A program made the translations under genes and the position numbers. Source: Spodoptera frugiperda (Eukaryota > Arthropoda > Insecta > Lepidoptera > Noctuidae). From it: a stretch of DNA of 64,000 nt. Below the pieces are notes generated by a model. The model was given only the letters and a program-made list of their open reading frames with translations, did not search any database and was not told where the DNA came from. Location: positions 1,178,001 through 1,242,000 of the forward strand of contig NC_064215.1 in NCBI RefSeq assembly GCF_023101765.2, given 5' to 3'. Position 1 is the stretch's first letter, and each line of letters begins with the position of its first letter. This document shows positions 24,874 through 37,385 of this stretch, piece after piece.

Positions 24874-24989
24874 TTTTTTTGAGGTGGGAGAAGTGTCCTG
24901 TCTTCTCCCGCCTTGGGTAAGGCGAGAGGGAGTGACAGACTGTTACTGACTCAAAACTACCTAGTTCCTACTCCTGCTCCTTCGAGCTA
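24874..24989 (-). mobile_element. truncated R1-type LINE 3' tail with target duplication
   Basis: Poly-T is followed by cttctcccgccttgggtaag, ggcgagagggagtgacagac and ttactgactcaaaactacc. It is flanked by the exact 13-bp duplication aagatgtggagct at 24861-24873 and 24990-25002. About 116 bp, strongly 5' truncated. Confidence 0.9.
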
Positions 24990-25130
24990 AAGATGTGGAG
25001 CTAATATCGCACCTGGGAACTAAGTATTTCTTAGGTTCAGTTTTAATCGAGTGCATATATTAACACACCTTTTTTAACTTTCAACTTGATCAAGTTACAG
25101 TAGCAACTGTTCACACTATTAAGCACTAGT

Positions 25131-25187
25131 CTAATTAACTAAGTTACTAAACTTACTATACATAAGTTACTAAACTTAGTTAATTAG
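25131..25187. repeat. 14-bp inverted repeat with nested direct repeats
   Basis: Arms ctaattaactaagt (25131-25144) and acttagttaattag (25174-25187) are perfect inverted repeats. Inside, aagttactaaactta occurs twice (25141-25155 and 25164-25178). The segment can fold into a hairpin. Confidence 0.8.
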
Positions 25188-25673
25188 CCGACTAACATGT
25201 TTAATATTATGTGGAAAATAATAACGTTAACTTACGCCTAAAGAAGTAACGAACATAATATGAATAATAGGTAATTGAGAGAAATAACTGTGTTACATAA
25301 TATAACAGTTAGTGAGCTTGTAACAAATGCGATTATTGTAACTAGACAAACACCCGGACGGAGTGCGAACTCTGCTCAATGAAGGAATTAATCTTTGTTC
25401 ACTACCAATGGTCCTCGAACCAATGTCGAATAGTACATCGTTACGAACCTTAAATAGGAAGCATGCTTACTGCGGCAGAATCTGTAAAATATACTTTTCT
25501 TTCATGTGATCAAATTATTAAATTAAGAAAGCATATTTGGAATGGACGACCAGTAAAATTTTCTTCCAATCTGTCAGAATTATTTGTCCATGAAAGAGAC
25601 CCAATCAGTAATTGTGAAATAGGATTTTAAACCATACCATTTTGCAACTTCATTTCGATGATCGACCACTTAA
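25188..25673. other. non-coding DNA
   Basis: Nothing recognised. It ends with accacttaa (25665-25673), the left target-duplication copy of the next LINE fragment. Confidence 0.4.
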
Positions 25674-26301
25674 GATTTTTTTTTTTTTTTTTTTTTTTTA
25701 GGGTGGAAAATCATCCAATGACTTCTCCCGCCTTGGGCGAGGCGAGAGGGAGTGTCAGACTCTTACTGACTAAAAACCACCCCGTTCCTACTCCTGCCCG
25801 TCGAGCCGGAGCCCCGGTAAACCCGCTAGGTTGTCCGCAGCTCCGGATTAGGCATCAGCCCTACTGGGCCCCATCTGTGGTGGTCTGGTGGCTCTTTGAG
25901 GCGCGCGCAGAACGCGACGCGCCGCACGCACGGGTCTGGTTCTGGTCGGGTGGCGAGCTACCCTTGCTCGTCGTCCGCAGACCCGCACTTACGGTGGCCG
26001 GAGATCGTCGCGCGATCCCCGACGCCCGGAGTGTCTCTCGCGACGGCTGGGGCGTGAAGAGGTTCGTTCTCTCACGCGCCCCGCCTCCTCCTTAGCTAGC
26101 ATGACTGCTTCGCAGAAGGAGGAGACGGCATCCCAGTCCCCCTCGCTCTGCACCATGGCTTGTATCAGTGCCGGACGCGAGAGGGTGCCGTCGCCGACTA
26201 CATCCCTGAGGATACGGCGGTGCTCAGCCCACGCAGGGCAGACCGCAAGCGTATGTTCCACCGTGTCCTCCGGGCGGTCTTCGCAGTGATGACACCCGGG
26301 C
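25674..26301 (-). mobile_element. truncated R1-type LINE copy, 628 bp
   Basis: The minus strand carries the last part of ORF2, with knuckle motif PGCHHC...VEHTLAVC, ending RDDLRPP and a stop at 25989, then the same 3' UTR and poly-A tail as the copy at 19408. The target duplication is accacttaa (25665-25673 and 26302-26310). It is closely similar to the longer copy by eye, with scattered substitutions, so it is the same family but an independent insertion. Confidence 0.92.
25989..26301 (-). pseudogene. R1-type LINE ORF2 C-terminal fragment
   Basis: About 104 in-frame residues from the zinc knuckle to the natural stop. There is no reverse-transcriptase domain. It starts at the truncation point, where an upstream GTG lies in flanking DNA, so it is a remnant and not a gene. 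Confidence 0.9.
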
Positions 26302-26310
26302 ACCACTTAA

Positions 26311-26794
26311 TAGATGAGAATAATCTTCAAAAAATAACACTAGTGACTACAATTCCCTCTCAATACTTTTGACTATCCATAACAATTATACACTAAACCA
26401 AGCTACCTACCAATAGTACCAATAGTAGTGGTAACAAGTTAGCTTCGTCGGTCGCAGCACAACGTAGGCGTTACGTGAGCCAAATTACGGGATCACGCCC
26501 GAACCCACGTACACGTAGATACACGTACACGTAGCTCGTAGACGTATGCTCGAGTATTATCTACCGACCGTACACTGTACAGACTCAGCAGCATACAGAA
26601 GTTTTAGTTGCAACGTGGATTTATGATGGAGAACGGAGTTATGGTGCTTCTGTGTTTAATTAATGTGGGAGGGGATTCGATAATATTTTTATTTTTGTTG
26701 ACTGTACATAGGTACAGGAGAACAAATTAAATCAATTAAAATATGTCGTTATACATACTAAACATAAAACACAGTTCTTGGTTTTTATAGTATA
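26311..26794. other. non-coding DNA with short acgtac-type repeats
   Basis: At about 26505-26545 a run of cacgtacacgtagata-like units forms a short imperfect tandem repeat. No gene seen. Confidence 0.4.
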
Positions 26795-26965
26795 ATTCGG
26801 TAAACGAGCAGATGGGTCACTTGATGGTAAGCAATCGCCGCCGCCCATGGACACCCGAAACACCAGAGGCGTTACAAGTGCGTTGACGGCTACACAGCCC
26901 TTTTGGGGGTTAAGAATATAAGGGTTGTTGGGGAATCGGGTATTGAGAGAGGGGCGTAACTGGAC
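26795..26965 (+). repeat. dispersed moth repeat
   Basis: Contains gagcagatgggtcacttgat, gccgcccatggacacccgaa, accagaggcgttacaagtgc and a G-rich gttggggaatcggg end. It shares its core with the diverged copy at 9538-9670. Non-coding; the parent element is not identified. Confidence 0.7.
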
Positions 26966-27079
26966 GTCAATTGTAGTGAATAAGTATAATATTTATTTTG
27001 TGTAGAAGTCAAAAAAAAAGAGAATAACAAAGAAATAAATAAGGTTTTTTACGAGATACCTCTCACTGATGGGGATTTT

Positions 27080-27135
27080 TGACGTAGTACATGACTATGC
27101 TGACTACCTAGTCAGCATAGTCATGTACTACGTCA
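27080..27135. repeat. perfect 27-bp palindrome with 2-nt spacer
   Basis: Left arm 27080-27106 (begins tgacgtagtacatgactatg) and right arm 27109-27135 are exact reverse complements separated by cc. No other copy was noticed in the window. It could be a collapsed foldback element, a hairpin RNA source or a template-switch product. Confidence 0.95.
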
Positions 27136-29885
27136 CTACTACTAGGACCTCCTAGGTATCTAGTCGAAAGACTTAATTTGAAGTCTGTCCAAACTCGTAT
27201 TTCTGTACCAAACCTACCACATACCACAACTAACAATGCGAGCATCGCGAAATGATTCCTCCATCGTTAACTATCATAACACAATTATTCACAATTCCTG
27301 GTATCATTCCCTTTCTGACTATAAATACCATACTTACACTATCTTTGCAGTAATTTCTTTTATTTCTAAAACATTCTCTAAGAACAAACTTCGTGATTAT
27401 TTCTCCGTTGATTATAGCGAGTGGTTAGTATTGCAGCATGGTTTTATTGGAGTATAAAACATCTAGTGCACATAATTGGTGTTTGGTATTTCGATGCTAG
27501 CTTTTGATTGCTGTTGTTTTGATTATAATTGCTATTATGTTGGGTTTACTTGAGCAAATGATTGGATGAAGATAGATAATGTGCTGATTTTTTTATTGTC
27601 TGAGAGTGATCTAGGTTCGAGCATTGATTTATTGGTTTTTGAGTTTTCTAATGTTTGACAATTCGCTCTTATTCTGGAGTAAATAAATAGGTAATGACTA
27701 TAACAAATGTCTATGTGGGAATATACCTACATTATACGAGAAGGAACATTAGTTGTAAGATATCTAAGTAATGAAAAAATCAAAACAAACCTTAACAGAA
27801 TCTGTTAAGACTATTGTAGAAAGTTAAACAGCTGCTGTTCCAAATACATTCCCTGTAAAAAGCTAATAAGCTTCAATTCCACACACAAGCACCAATAAGA
27901 GGCCAAGAAACTCATAACACACAACAGTGCGGGTTCAATTACGTTCTCTTATTATATTATCAAGATTTCCTCAGTTAAACAAACTTGTAGATAAGAGGCG
28001 CCCTCTAACGAAGCCACTAACATTGGCGAAGCAACAAAAGACGACCTTAATAATGCTGATAACTAAACAATAACGAAACACGAAATCCTGGCAAGTTCAC
28101 ACGACACACCACCGCCGACCGTTGAGGTGACTACAGATTGGGATATACTGACGCACGTTTTGTTGCGAATAGTTGCGTAGATGCGACTGAAATTACGAAG
28201 CTTGAGACGTAGGTATGTGTGAAGAACATGTAGCTGCTCTGCAAAGGTGTAGGTAGGTGTATTTTCGTATCCTATTTTGCCACCGATGAAGACGACTGAT
28301 GAAGATGTGGTATATCTATTCCTGAAAGTGAAAAATATTCTTCAGTTTTCCATTTTCTTTTGCATTGGTGGTTAAGAGAGACAGTGAGTTTAGGAAAATA
28401 GCGAATACTTTAAATACAAAACTTATTTGCAAACAACAGAATTTAAATCAGACTACTACTTTATAACTAACGTGCGTTTAGCAGCACAAATCTAAAAGCA
28501 CCTTTACCTACACATTGGCGAGGACAACAATTTCCTTTGTAACCTCTGCAATAAAAACACAGATGTCGCTAATTGTGCACGTTAGCACCACATTGTGGGG
28601 CTCTGCCGAGCTCTGCCCTGCCTCTACCCTGCTCTACCCTGGCAGTGCTGACCCACTTGTCACGAACAAAGGAGGTAATATGGACATGTCACCTACTTTA
28701 TTGGCTAATCGAAATCAACGATGGGATGCCTTTTGTTTTAGAAAATTGAGATGAGTTAGGGATGCTGTTGGATGTAGGTGTTTATATGAATATTGAAAAT
28801 GGAACGTTATAATTAGATATGACGTAGTGATATTTTCATGTTTAAAAAGTAAAAAAAAAATAGAATACAAGGAAACATTAATGTTTTTTTAGAAAGAAAT
28901 CAAGACAGCGTCTCAGCCACATATTTCCTTCGATCAAATATTAAATCTAGCCTTCCCAGCTTTAGTTAAGGCAGTAGAAATTTATGAACAACCAAATTAT
29001 ACGCATACCATACATTAGGAATTTACAATGACATGAGACGGGAGCTATGTCCGTCCACTATGTTATCTTTAATAAAAATGTAAGAAGGAATTTATCGGAA
29101 ATATCTCGAGCGAGCGTGTATCTTTAACAAACGTGCTCTCGGCTCCACTTGACGTGGAGTGGGAGTAAGTGGGCGATGGTACACCAGTGTTACCTGACCT
29201 GCCGTAGCCCAGGGCGCGCGGTGAGCTCTCGTCAGAAAGCATGATTTGCAAATTCAAGCAGAATAATATTTGTTCGAAAAACTGTTTTTACTTCACGCTT
29301 CTAAGTGTTGTTTGGTCTAGATTGTGGAATTTGTTATTTGAACTCACTGGTTTGTTAAAGTTCATTAGATATGCTTGAGTAACGATCAAAGATAATAATT
29401 GAGGTAAGTGTCTATTTCTTAAACCGCTCTTTAACAGACATTGATTTTTCCTAGTAAAAAATAATGCCTACAGTAAAAAATAAATAAAACATGAGTTTGT
29501 ATAGTATAATGTGCAAAACATAGGAAACTATTAATTAGAAATAGGATTAAACTATCACATCACACACATAAGGTTGCTAAAGATAAACGACTGAGCGAAT
29601 ATAAAAAGAAGTAAGAAAATGAATTAAAAGCTAGGGGTCCAAGATGGCTGGTCGGTGAGCACGACAAAAGACGCGGGAAAACAATAGCGGCATGCGCCAT
29701 AGAGAATGCACGGCTACCTCTTTGGTGAACAATATTTTTTATCTGTCTTTAAGCTGCAGATTATATGGTTTTAGCGTACCAGTAACACGTTTGTGTGGTG
29801 TAACAGAAACTTCAATGTATTTAATTCCAGTGTGGATGCATGGAATGTTTTAGTTAATAATAAATCCATAGATACAACGATTTTT
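27136..29885. other. non-coding DNA
   Basis: No supported gene. A minus frame at 29069-29257 contains a GC-rich part with a possible donor, but no homology can be argued. A small ctctgccctgcctctaccctg-like repeat lies at about 28600-28640. Confidence 0.35.
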
Positions 29886-29897
29886 ATTCTACAACAT

Positions 29898-30035
29898 ACT
29901 TTTCTTTTGAGGAGGAAAATCATCCAATGACTTCTCCCGCCTTGGGCGAGGCGAGAGAGACTCAGACTTTTACTGACTAAAAACCAATCGTTCTTACTCC
30001 TGCATTTCGAGCCCGTATGTAGTCCGCAGCACTGG
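29898..30035 (-). mobile_element. truncated R1-type LINE 3' tail with target duplication
   Basis: aatcatccaatgacttctcc, cgccttgggcgaggcgagag and ttactgactaaaaacca are present. It is flanked by the exact 12-bp duplication attctacaacat (29886-29897 and 30036-30047). About 138 bp. Several substitutions in the tail suggest an older copy. Confidence 0.9.
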
Positions 30036-30047
30036 ATTCTACAACAT

Positions 30048-33000
30048 GCTAGGTGCACAAATTGAATGTAACTCCCACTTTTCAACAGTTTATCAAAGCA
30101 CCACGTCAGTTCTACAACAGGAACCGAGCCTATTTAACCACTGCATGGCAATCAGGCTTGATATCATTCAGCCATGTATTTCGAAAATATTTAACATCGT
30201 AACTTATCAAAAGTTATCATTTCAACAGTTTTTGACGAACAAAACTTCAAGTCAAAAGGCATAATGGAACAGAACTACGCTCAACATTGCCACAGTAACC
30301 CAGTGTTGTAATGGCGAGCTGAGAGCTTGACAAATGGCGGTATATCGCAGCCGACCAGCACCAGCCCAGGTTGCAGCACATTAGCGCCGATCAATCACAC
30401 GCCGCGCCGCCTGCGACTGAGCGATACGAACAGCGCTTTATTACACGGATTAGGAGCTAATAGGAGCTCATTTTATTACACATTTATATTATTACATTAC
30501 GTCCGTAGTCCCAAAAGAGTCGTAGATTCTTCTTTACAAAGTGCTGCGTGGTAAGCCGTATTTTTACTGTTCTACGACGGTTTTCCAAGTGAGATACGCA
30601 TTTACGTTAAAATTCTTGAATTTTATTTTAAGCTAAGAAATAATGGCTTAGGTACTTAGGTATCTAATTTTGCCAAATAGGCAACATTTAGTCTACTAAA
30701 GTTAGTTTTTCGAAAATACTAGACATTCACCTGGAAATTGGTACCAACCTAGAATTTTTGGAAATTCTTTGCTAAAATTCCATTTAGAAGCTTAGCAGCA
30801 GAATGGGGTATAACTAGTAATGGGGTATCATCATTTAAATAATTTTAAAAGCCTTTCAAGAAAACTGAGCAACTCATTTCGACACCAGAAAAATAATAAT
30901 GAAATGATTAAAAACAGGATTAAATAAAACGCGTTACAATAAAGTAAATGCGTTTGCTGTAAATAAGTTATTAAATATTCGTGAGTGGGGCGCGATGTAA
31001 TCCTATACGCGGGAATCAGGAGGTGCCATTCAACGCTTATTTGATCAGAATCGCTCCGACACCCGCTCGCTGTAAACCGATTTGGATTTGTACCTAGACC
31101 TTCATGACTACATGAACAAATATTTTTAGCGTACCTGCCGCAAGTCCTAATGAAAATTACTCTTCAATACAATTCCAGATTGTAATGACGTATATCCTCC
31201 TTTTCATCGTCATCGGATAGAAAATGCCGGCCTCATCTAGCTATTTCAAACATTGACGTGTAAAAGTGTTATTTTGTAACCTACTTGCAGAAATAAATAT
31301 CATTTATCATTTCGTTTTATGAAAGAGTACTTCGGCTTCAATTAAACTGTAAGGAAACTTTTATTGCTTAAAATTCTCAAGTACATTTTTGAATTACTAA
31401 CGAAATTAAATTCCTTTCACCCATACCAATGAAAAATAATTTTCAACATAGATATAAAAAATTAAAAAGAGACATACCTACGAATGGAAAACGCGACGAT
31501 GCTTTTCCATTATACAATTCCGTATATTTCCATAGCTTGAAAGCTCTGGAGACAAAAGGGTGGGAATTTTGAAAAATGTTAGCAGCTTGTTACTTCCCAT
31601 CCAGGCTGCTGTCTACGTCATTATGATAATAGTGACCTTCCACCACGAATGATTGCTGTCCTTCTTTCCAAGGTGAAAATTTTATTTTTCCACGCGGAAA
31701 CAGAAATGAAAGGGAGGTGCCTAATTCCGGCCTTGAATTAATATAAATCGTGTTGGAAGAGCGAGAAAATTTGTTTATATTGAGTTATATTAACTCTTTA
31801 TTTGAATTTAATCAAATGTTGAAACTGTATAGATACAGATTATGTTTATTCAGATTTAAAGTCTCTACAGATGTGTGACTTTTTTCAATTTTGAATAGGG
31901 ATGTAGTTTATGGAAAAATCTAAATGTTGACTAGCCATTTTGGTAATTTGTAAGTCAATCCTATTACATCCTGCAAGAGGGTCAGTACATCAAAGAATTG
32001 GGAAAAAATCCAAAATACCAATAGAATAGCCCAAACAAACAAAGGTAACAAATCAAAATATTTATTTCCCATATAGTTCCTGTCCAATCAAGTAAAAAAC
32101 TGTCCGAAACAGTCGCACAAGTCAATGATCCTTTGTTTCCATTGAAGGAATAAGCTCTGTAATCCCGCGTCATGTTTGCGCGGCGGTCGCAAACAGACTG
32201 ACAAATTGCGTTCGTTCCCCTTACAAGGCTTACGATATTGGGCACTGGCAATGCCTCCAGTATTTGCTTGCTTCCCGTGCGCCTTTTGTCCGTAAACACT
32301 ACGGTTCGGAGAAATAAAGACCGTTGCGGTGTCGTCTCGCTGTCTGTCCCGATATTTTATTGAGGATTCAAGTGGAATCTGCATTGTGGTTTACAGAATC
32401 TATAAGATGTTTCAGTGGATATATATTTATATCTACTCTTATCTTACAAAAATAATTTAAACTAATTGTCAGCCACGCTCAACAAAAACCGATAGAGATA
32501 ATTGTGACAATGTATCCATACTATTTCTAAAAAGAAACCTTGTAGCCTCTTAACAAGTCTTACTTTAAAGTTAATAAATCTGCGACACTGTTTAAAAGGA
32601 ATTAAGTCATTACCCCACTATGTGACCGCACATTCTCGCACAAAAATGTGCAAGCGACGCTGCGGGCCAAACTAAGTGATTCAATTATATGAAATGGTGG
32701 TTTAATCTCTAGTCCACTGAGTTTACACTTAAAGTTATGAATGAGTTCAGAAAACACACTAAAAGCTAATGTAATTTATTGTATTTGAACGTTCAAATAT
32801 AGAAAATTGAATAGTTTGTTTGTTTGGGTAGGTGAACGCCATTTTCAAATTGTGGTGTTTACGCTGTACTTTTTTCAGTGTTTGCCATTTCATTACTGAT
32901 TGTTTGAAGTATGGATTTGTACATTAGGTACCTGTACATAGTTTTTAACATGTATTATTTATGTTAAGAGCCAAAGTATATTTAAATTTACATTAATTAA

Positions 33001-33581
33001 ACTTTTTGACCATAGTATTTCTGTTTACAGCCTGATTTAAATTTATACTAATCATTTTTTCCCACAGTTATTCACTGCGATCTATTAAAGACTCATAGGC
33101 CAGGACCCAAAACCTGTACGATTGCATAATCACCCGAATGAGGTCATTTGAAAAATTAGCTAATGTCTAACAGGTCAAATGTCCACGTTGTAAGGAAATA
33201 TCTTGACATTTAACTATAATTTTCCTGCCCTCTTATAAATATCAGCCATTAAATCTCGCAGGCTTCTTAGCTAATATTTATCTTTACATGATAGATGACT
33301 ATATTCGCCGCGGCTGCGTACGCGCACCGCAGTAATGGCCGCCATAAATTATAATTATAAATAATTATTGCACGTAATTATTTGTAATTTCTGTTGCAGA
33401 ATTCTTTCGTTGTAGTCCAGGATTTGTGTAGGCTCAGAGCACAGAATTTTTTAATTTAATAATTATGTAGAGTGCTGTGTTGACCGAATAAGAGATGGAA
33501 AATGTAAAAAAGAAAGAAGAAAAAAGGTTGTCATAGAGGAAAATGGAAAGTGGAAAAGAAGACATTGTACGATCGGTGGCC
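30048..33581. other. non-coding DNA
   Basis: Nothing recognised beyond short frames. The patch at about 32100-32380 has two overlapping minus frames near 100 codons with no recognisable motif. Confidence 0.35.
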
Positions 33582-33597
33582 AAGTGGTTCGATATGT

Positions 33598-33656
33598 TAT
33601 ATGTTCGGTTTCTAATGTGGGAGAAGTCATGGAATGATTTTCCCCACTCAAAAAAA
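33598..33656 (+). mobile_element. extremely truncated R1-type LINE tail, about 59 bp
   Basis: Between two exact copies of aagtggttcgatatgt (33582-33597 and 33657-33672) lies only gtgggagaagtcatggaatg, attttccccactc and an A-run, matching the last few tens of bases of the R1-type tail. The first dozen inserted bases are not from the tail and may be untemplated. Confidence 0.85.
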
Positions 33657-34182
33657 AAGTGGTTCGATATGTGTAGAGAAGGAAAATTTTGCCCTGTGTT
33701 TTCTTAAATATATTAGACAATAATTCAAACACAAGTATTTATTTAACAATATCAACTTACTTACATACATAGGTATAGGTAAGTAAGTACCTAGATTATC
33801 TTTAACATTAAGGTTTCAGTGCCCAGATAAAGCATTATAATTGAATCAACCTGACTGTCAAACACAAAGTCGTAGTCATATAAATGTGAGTTCAATGCAC
33901 AATAGCCAACGGCCACGGATTTACGACGGCTGCGCAGGCGCACCGACGACGGCTAGCTCTTTGTATTGAAGACTTAAATACGACTGGAATAGTTTTCTTA
34001 GGATCATTCATGTTATTATTGGACTTACTTAGTAGCTGATTTGTAAGTAATTAATTACCTGGAAAATATTATCATAGACTTCTTAGTAGATAACTGACTC
34101 AAATTGGACTGCCTCCTTGGTTGACTGGGTATCGCGATAGGTTATCACGACTTACTTAACAAGCAAGTATTAGGTTTTGTTC

Positions 34183-34396
34183 ACTATACAAAAGAGTCTG
34201 GATAAGTACCCAATTTTCGCCATTAAGTAAAAAAAGGAAGGCTCATCCTCCACCAACCTCTTTAGTAATTTTTTTAATGGGACAATCCTCATTTTTGACA
34301 ACTATACAAATTAGTTTGGATAAGTACCCAATTTTCATTTTAGAAGAAGGCCCACCCTGCTACCAACCTCTTTGGTCATTTTTTCTAATGAGATAA
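34183..34396 (+). repeat. tandem duplication, about 110-bp unit x2
   Basis: Units starting at about 34183 and 34301 share actatacaaa, ggataagtacccaattttc, an accaacctcttt core and an atttttttaatg-like end. Diverged local duplication, non-coding. Confidence 0.8.
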
Positions 34397-35110
34397 CCCC
34401 GCCACAACCTCGCATACCGCTGCAACTTCTGTAAACCAGGATCTACAGTAGATACAACCATGACAACATGGGAATATTGAAGTTCGGCGCGTCCCAGGGA
34501 CATGAATGACCGTCTTGGATCCCTCGAAATAAATCAGAAGATATTAGAGGAGAAGAAAAATAAATCTCTCTTTAGTCAGTTTAAATTTCTTACGCTACCG
34601 AACATAATATTTTTATAGAATTTTCAGATTACAGCACCTAGTATTGAATATAGAAACATAAATGCGATATAAAAAAAGGGTTTCAGCAAATCTGATCGCT
34701 AAGGGACACCATAAAACAATGGAATGTGTTTTGAAACCTCGTAAATAGTACGGACCTATCGGTTTGCCAGTAGCCATTCTGTCAGTCCTCACATTTGAGT
34801 AAGAGGTGCTAAAATGTTATTACTGGGGCGCAACCACTGACCTCTGTGGAATTCAATCTTTCTTGTGGGTGTTACAATGGTCATTTTAACATTTTATCGT
34901 CCTTGGAGGTTAGGTTTTATATGTGAATAGCTCTTTGGATTAGGATTAGGACCCTTTATAGAGTACTTTAGTTGAGAGTCTGATATAAATTGGTATGATT
35001 TGGATATTTCTAATTTACATTGTAAAGCATATTAATGAGTCGTTTCAACTCAAATTAATGTCCGAAATTGTCAAGTTATCTGTTTCATTGGTCGAATTAA
35101 CTGCATGGTT

Positions 35111-35289
35111 GGTGCGGTAGCTGGGCAACCGACTGCCACGCAACGTGTAGCGGGTTCGATTCCCGCACGGAGCAACTCTTTTCGGGTCAAATTGTTGTTT
35201 CAGGTCTGGGTATCATGAGAAACTGTATGTTGGTAAACGCACCCACGACACAGGAGAAAATCTTAGTGTGGGGGAACGTGTTTAAAAAA
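35111..35289 (+). mobile_element. tRNA-derived SINE, family B
   Basis: It starts with a tRNA-like head (gcggtagctgggcaacc, B-box ggttcgattcc at 35153-35163), then a body with aaacgcacccacgacacagg and an A-run at 35284-35290. A short direct repeat, atggtt, at 35105-35110 and 35290-35295 may be the target duplication. Confidence 0.75.
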
Positions 35290-35594
35290 ATGGTTACAAT
35301 GAAAGTCGGGTTTCATATCCGAGTCTAGCAAAGAATGCTGAAAGACTGGCGTTCTTTTTTACTTTTTGAAAATTTCATTATTTAATATAGCTCTTCCACA
35401 ATTTTTACATCTTCATTGAAGTATCTTTACAACTTTATGTACAATGCCGAAAGCACAGAGCGGTCGCGAGCTAATGCGACAGTCGGGACGTGATTACACA
35501 ATTAAATATAGACTCTGATCGTAACCCCATTGGTTGTACTCTGTAGGGTCATTTTATTATTTATACTAGTACTTACCTAGTTGTCGCCTAATAT

Positions 35595-35870
35595 CGTGGT
35601 GGCCCAGAGGTTTAAGGCGCCCACTTCTCATGTATGAGGGAGCGGACTAAAAATCTGCCAACGGCAAGTACATACCAATGTGATTTTTTCTAAATTGTAA
35701 TGTACTTTCTAAGATTATTTAGATTAGTATCTAAATAATCTGACAATCGGTGAAGGAAAACATCGTGAGAAAATCTGGACTTTATAATTTCTGATCTGAT
35801 TATATTTAAGTTTGAAATCGCCAACACGCATTGAGCAAGCGTGGTGATTAATGCTCAGTTTTTTATTAAC
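35595..35870 (+). mobile_element. tRNA-derived SINE, family C
   Basis: The head gtggtggcccagaggtttaa carries an A-box-like tggcccagagg, but the B-box region is eroded. The body ends cacgcattgagcaagcgtgg and tgattaatgctcag, a tail commonly seen in moth SINEs (from memory). Boundaries are approximate; no target duplication found. Confidence 0.65.
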
Positions 35871-37070
35871 GTAATGCTATGTCACGCTATGTTTTGTACG
35901 TGTAAGATAGGATAGTTTGTACCCCAATATCAGTGTAAAAAGTCGAACTGAATTTAAGTTAATTTCTCAACACAATTGTAAAGAACTGAATGAAATGGTA
36001 TTGCGGTTTATCATAGAGCGGTATGCTGTACTGTATATTGTGACAATAAATAAAATGGCGGCACGCTCGGCTGTGCGTCCCGCTATCGAACCCGCGATGT
36101 GCACAGTCGCACAGCACAGGTGATGAATTGGCGAGCCCACCGCATAAAACAAACCGAAATGAAACTATTTTATTTGATTTGGGAATTTTCAGCTTTATAT
36201 AAAAATGGCTAAGGTGCTTACTATGTAGGTGTACTGATTAATTGATTTAAGGACAGAAAGAAGACGTAGGTAGATAGGATCAATGGGTGTCAGTGTCAAA
36301 CCTAAAACATTCGATCTTAAGTTTGAATAGATATCTAATTTACTACTGAGGTTGATTTGTTGAAAACTCGTAAATAAAAGCTAATTAACTGCCGTATTCA
36401 GAGATATTCAACGCTTACTTAAACTACTTGTTCCTTAGTAACGATTTTGTTCCGTAAACAATTGTTAAGGACTGGGTTAAGTAACCATTAAATGACTCTC
36501 AGTACGACGGTAATTATGTAATTTGATCTAGACATAAAATGTTTGTTATTGTAAAAATACTAGGAAAATAGAAAGGAAATTCGAAGAAAATATGTAGAAG
36601 ATCCATTTTGCCGGGAACGATAACCCCATCTTCAGATTTCAGTAAGGCAGCCACTAACACATGCACTATATCATTTCAATATAGATATTTACGGTGCCAC
36701 TTTAAAAATATGTGCTTTCATCAGTAGACCTAATGGGAACTAATGCGAAGTTGTTTACAGGCGATACATCACTGCCTACCCACTGACGTCATACGTAGGG
36801 ATCATTGTACCTAATAGTTAGACTTGGAAATATTTATGGAGTTTATTATGGGAAAGGAAATCATATTTTTGATGTTTTATACTTGCTGTCCACCTGAACC
36901 GAAATTAAGATATATTTCGATCAACATTGGAATCACATAGCTGCCAAACGTCGACCCATCAAATGAAAAAAAAACAATTTTTTTTTATCAATGTGGTTGT
37001 TGATGGTTTAACATTCATTTCTTCCAACCATGGGTTTTGTAGAACAGTACTTAGCTGACTGAGGGACAAC
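35871..37070. other. non-coding DNA
   Basis: No supported gene. A short ATG-started plus frame at 36054 ends near a possible donor (CACAG|gtgatg at about 36120), but nothing identifies it. Confidence 0.35.
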
Positions 37071-37082
37071 TGATATTAAAAT

Positions 37083-37373
37083 ACATACATACATATCGTC
37101 ACGCCTTTTATCCCTGAAGGGGTAGGCAGAGGTGCACATTACGGCACGTAATGCCGCAATGTACACCCACTTTTCACCATTTGTGTTATAAGTCCCATGT
37201 AATAGGGGTGAGCCTATTGCCACATCCTGGACACAATTCCAGACTCCGTGCTACTACCGAGAAATTTTCGAAAATTCGAAAAAAGCCCAGTAATACTTTG
37301 CCCGACCCGGCAATCGAACCCGAGACCCCTTGTACGGCAGTCGCACTTGCGACCACTCGACCAACGAGGCAGT
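37083..37373 (-). mobile_element. tRNA-derived SINE, family A
   Basis: Same family as 19010-19303, with a minus-strand B-box (ggttcgattgccgg), the ggcgtgacgatatg end and a tatg tail. Flanks tgatattaaaat (37071-37082) and tgatattgaaat (37374-37385) are a target duplication with one mismatch. Confidence 0.9.
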
Positions 37374-37385
37374 TGATATTGAAAT

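Noticed and set aside
29069..29257. Possible first exon on the minus strand with a GC-rich part and a gtaac donor
   Set aside because: Weak start context, no partner exon, no recognised motif.
34090..34150. tRNA-like head similar to family A SINE (gactgcctccttggttgact)
   Set aside because: No B-box or SINE body follows; too short to call.
35151..35170. Functional tRNA gene, because of the B-box ggttcgattcc
   Set aside because: No cloverleaf can be drawn, and the downstream body shows it is a SINE.
36054..36120. Possible short first exon, ATG with donor CACAG|gtgatg
   Set aside because: Only about 22 codons and no supporting acceptor exon.
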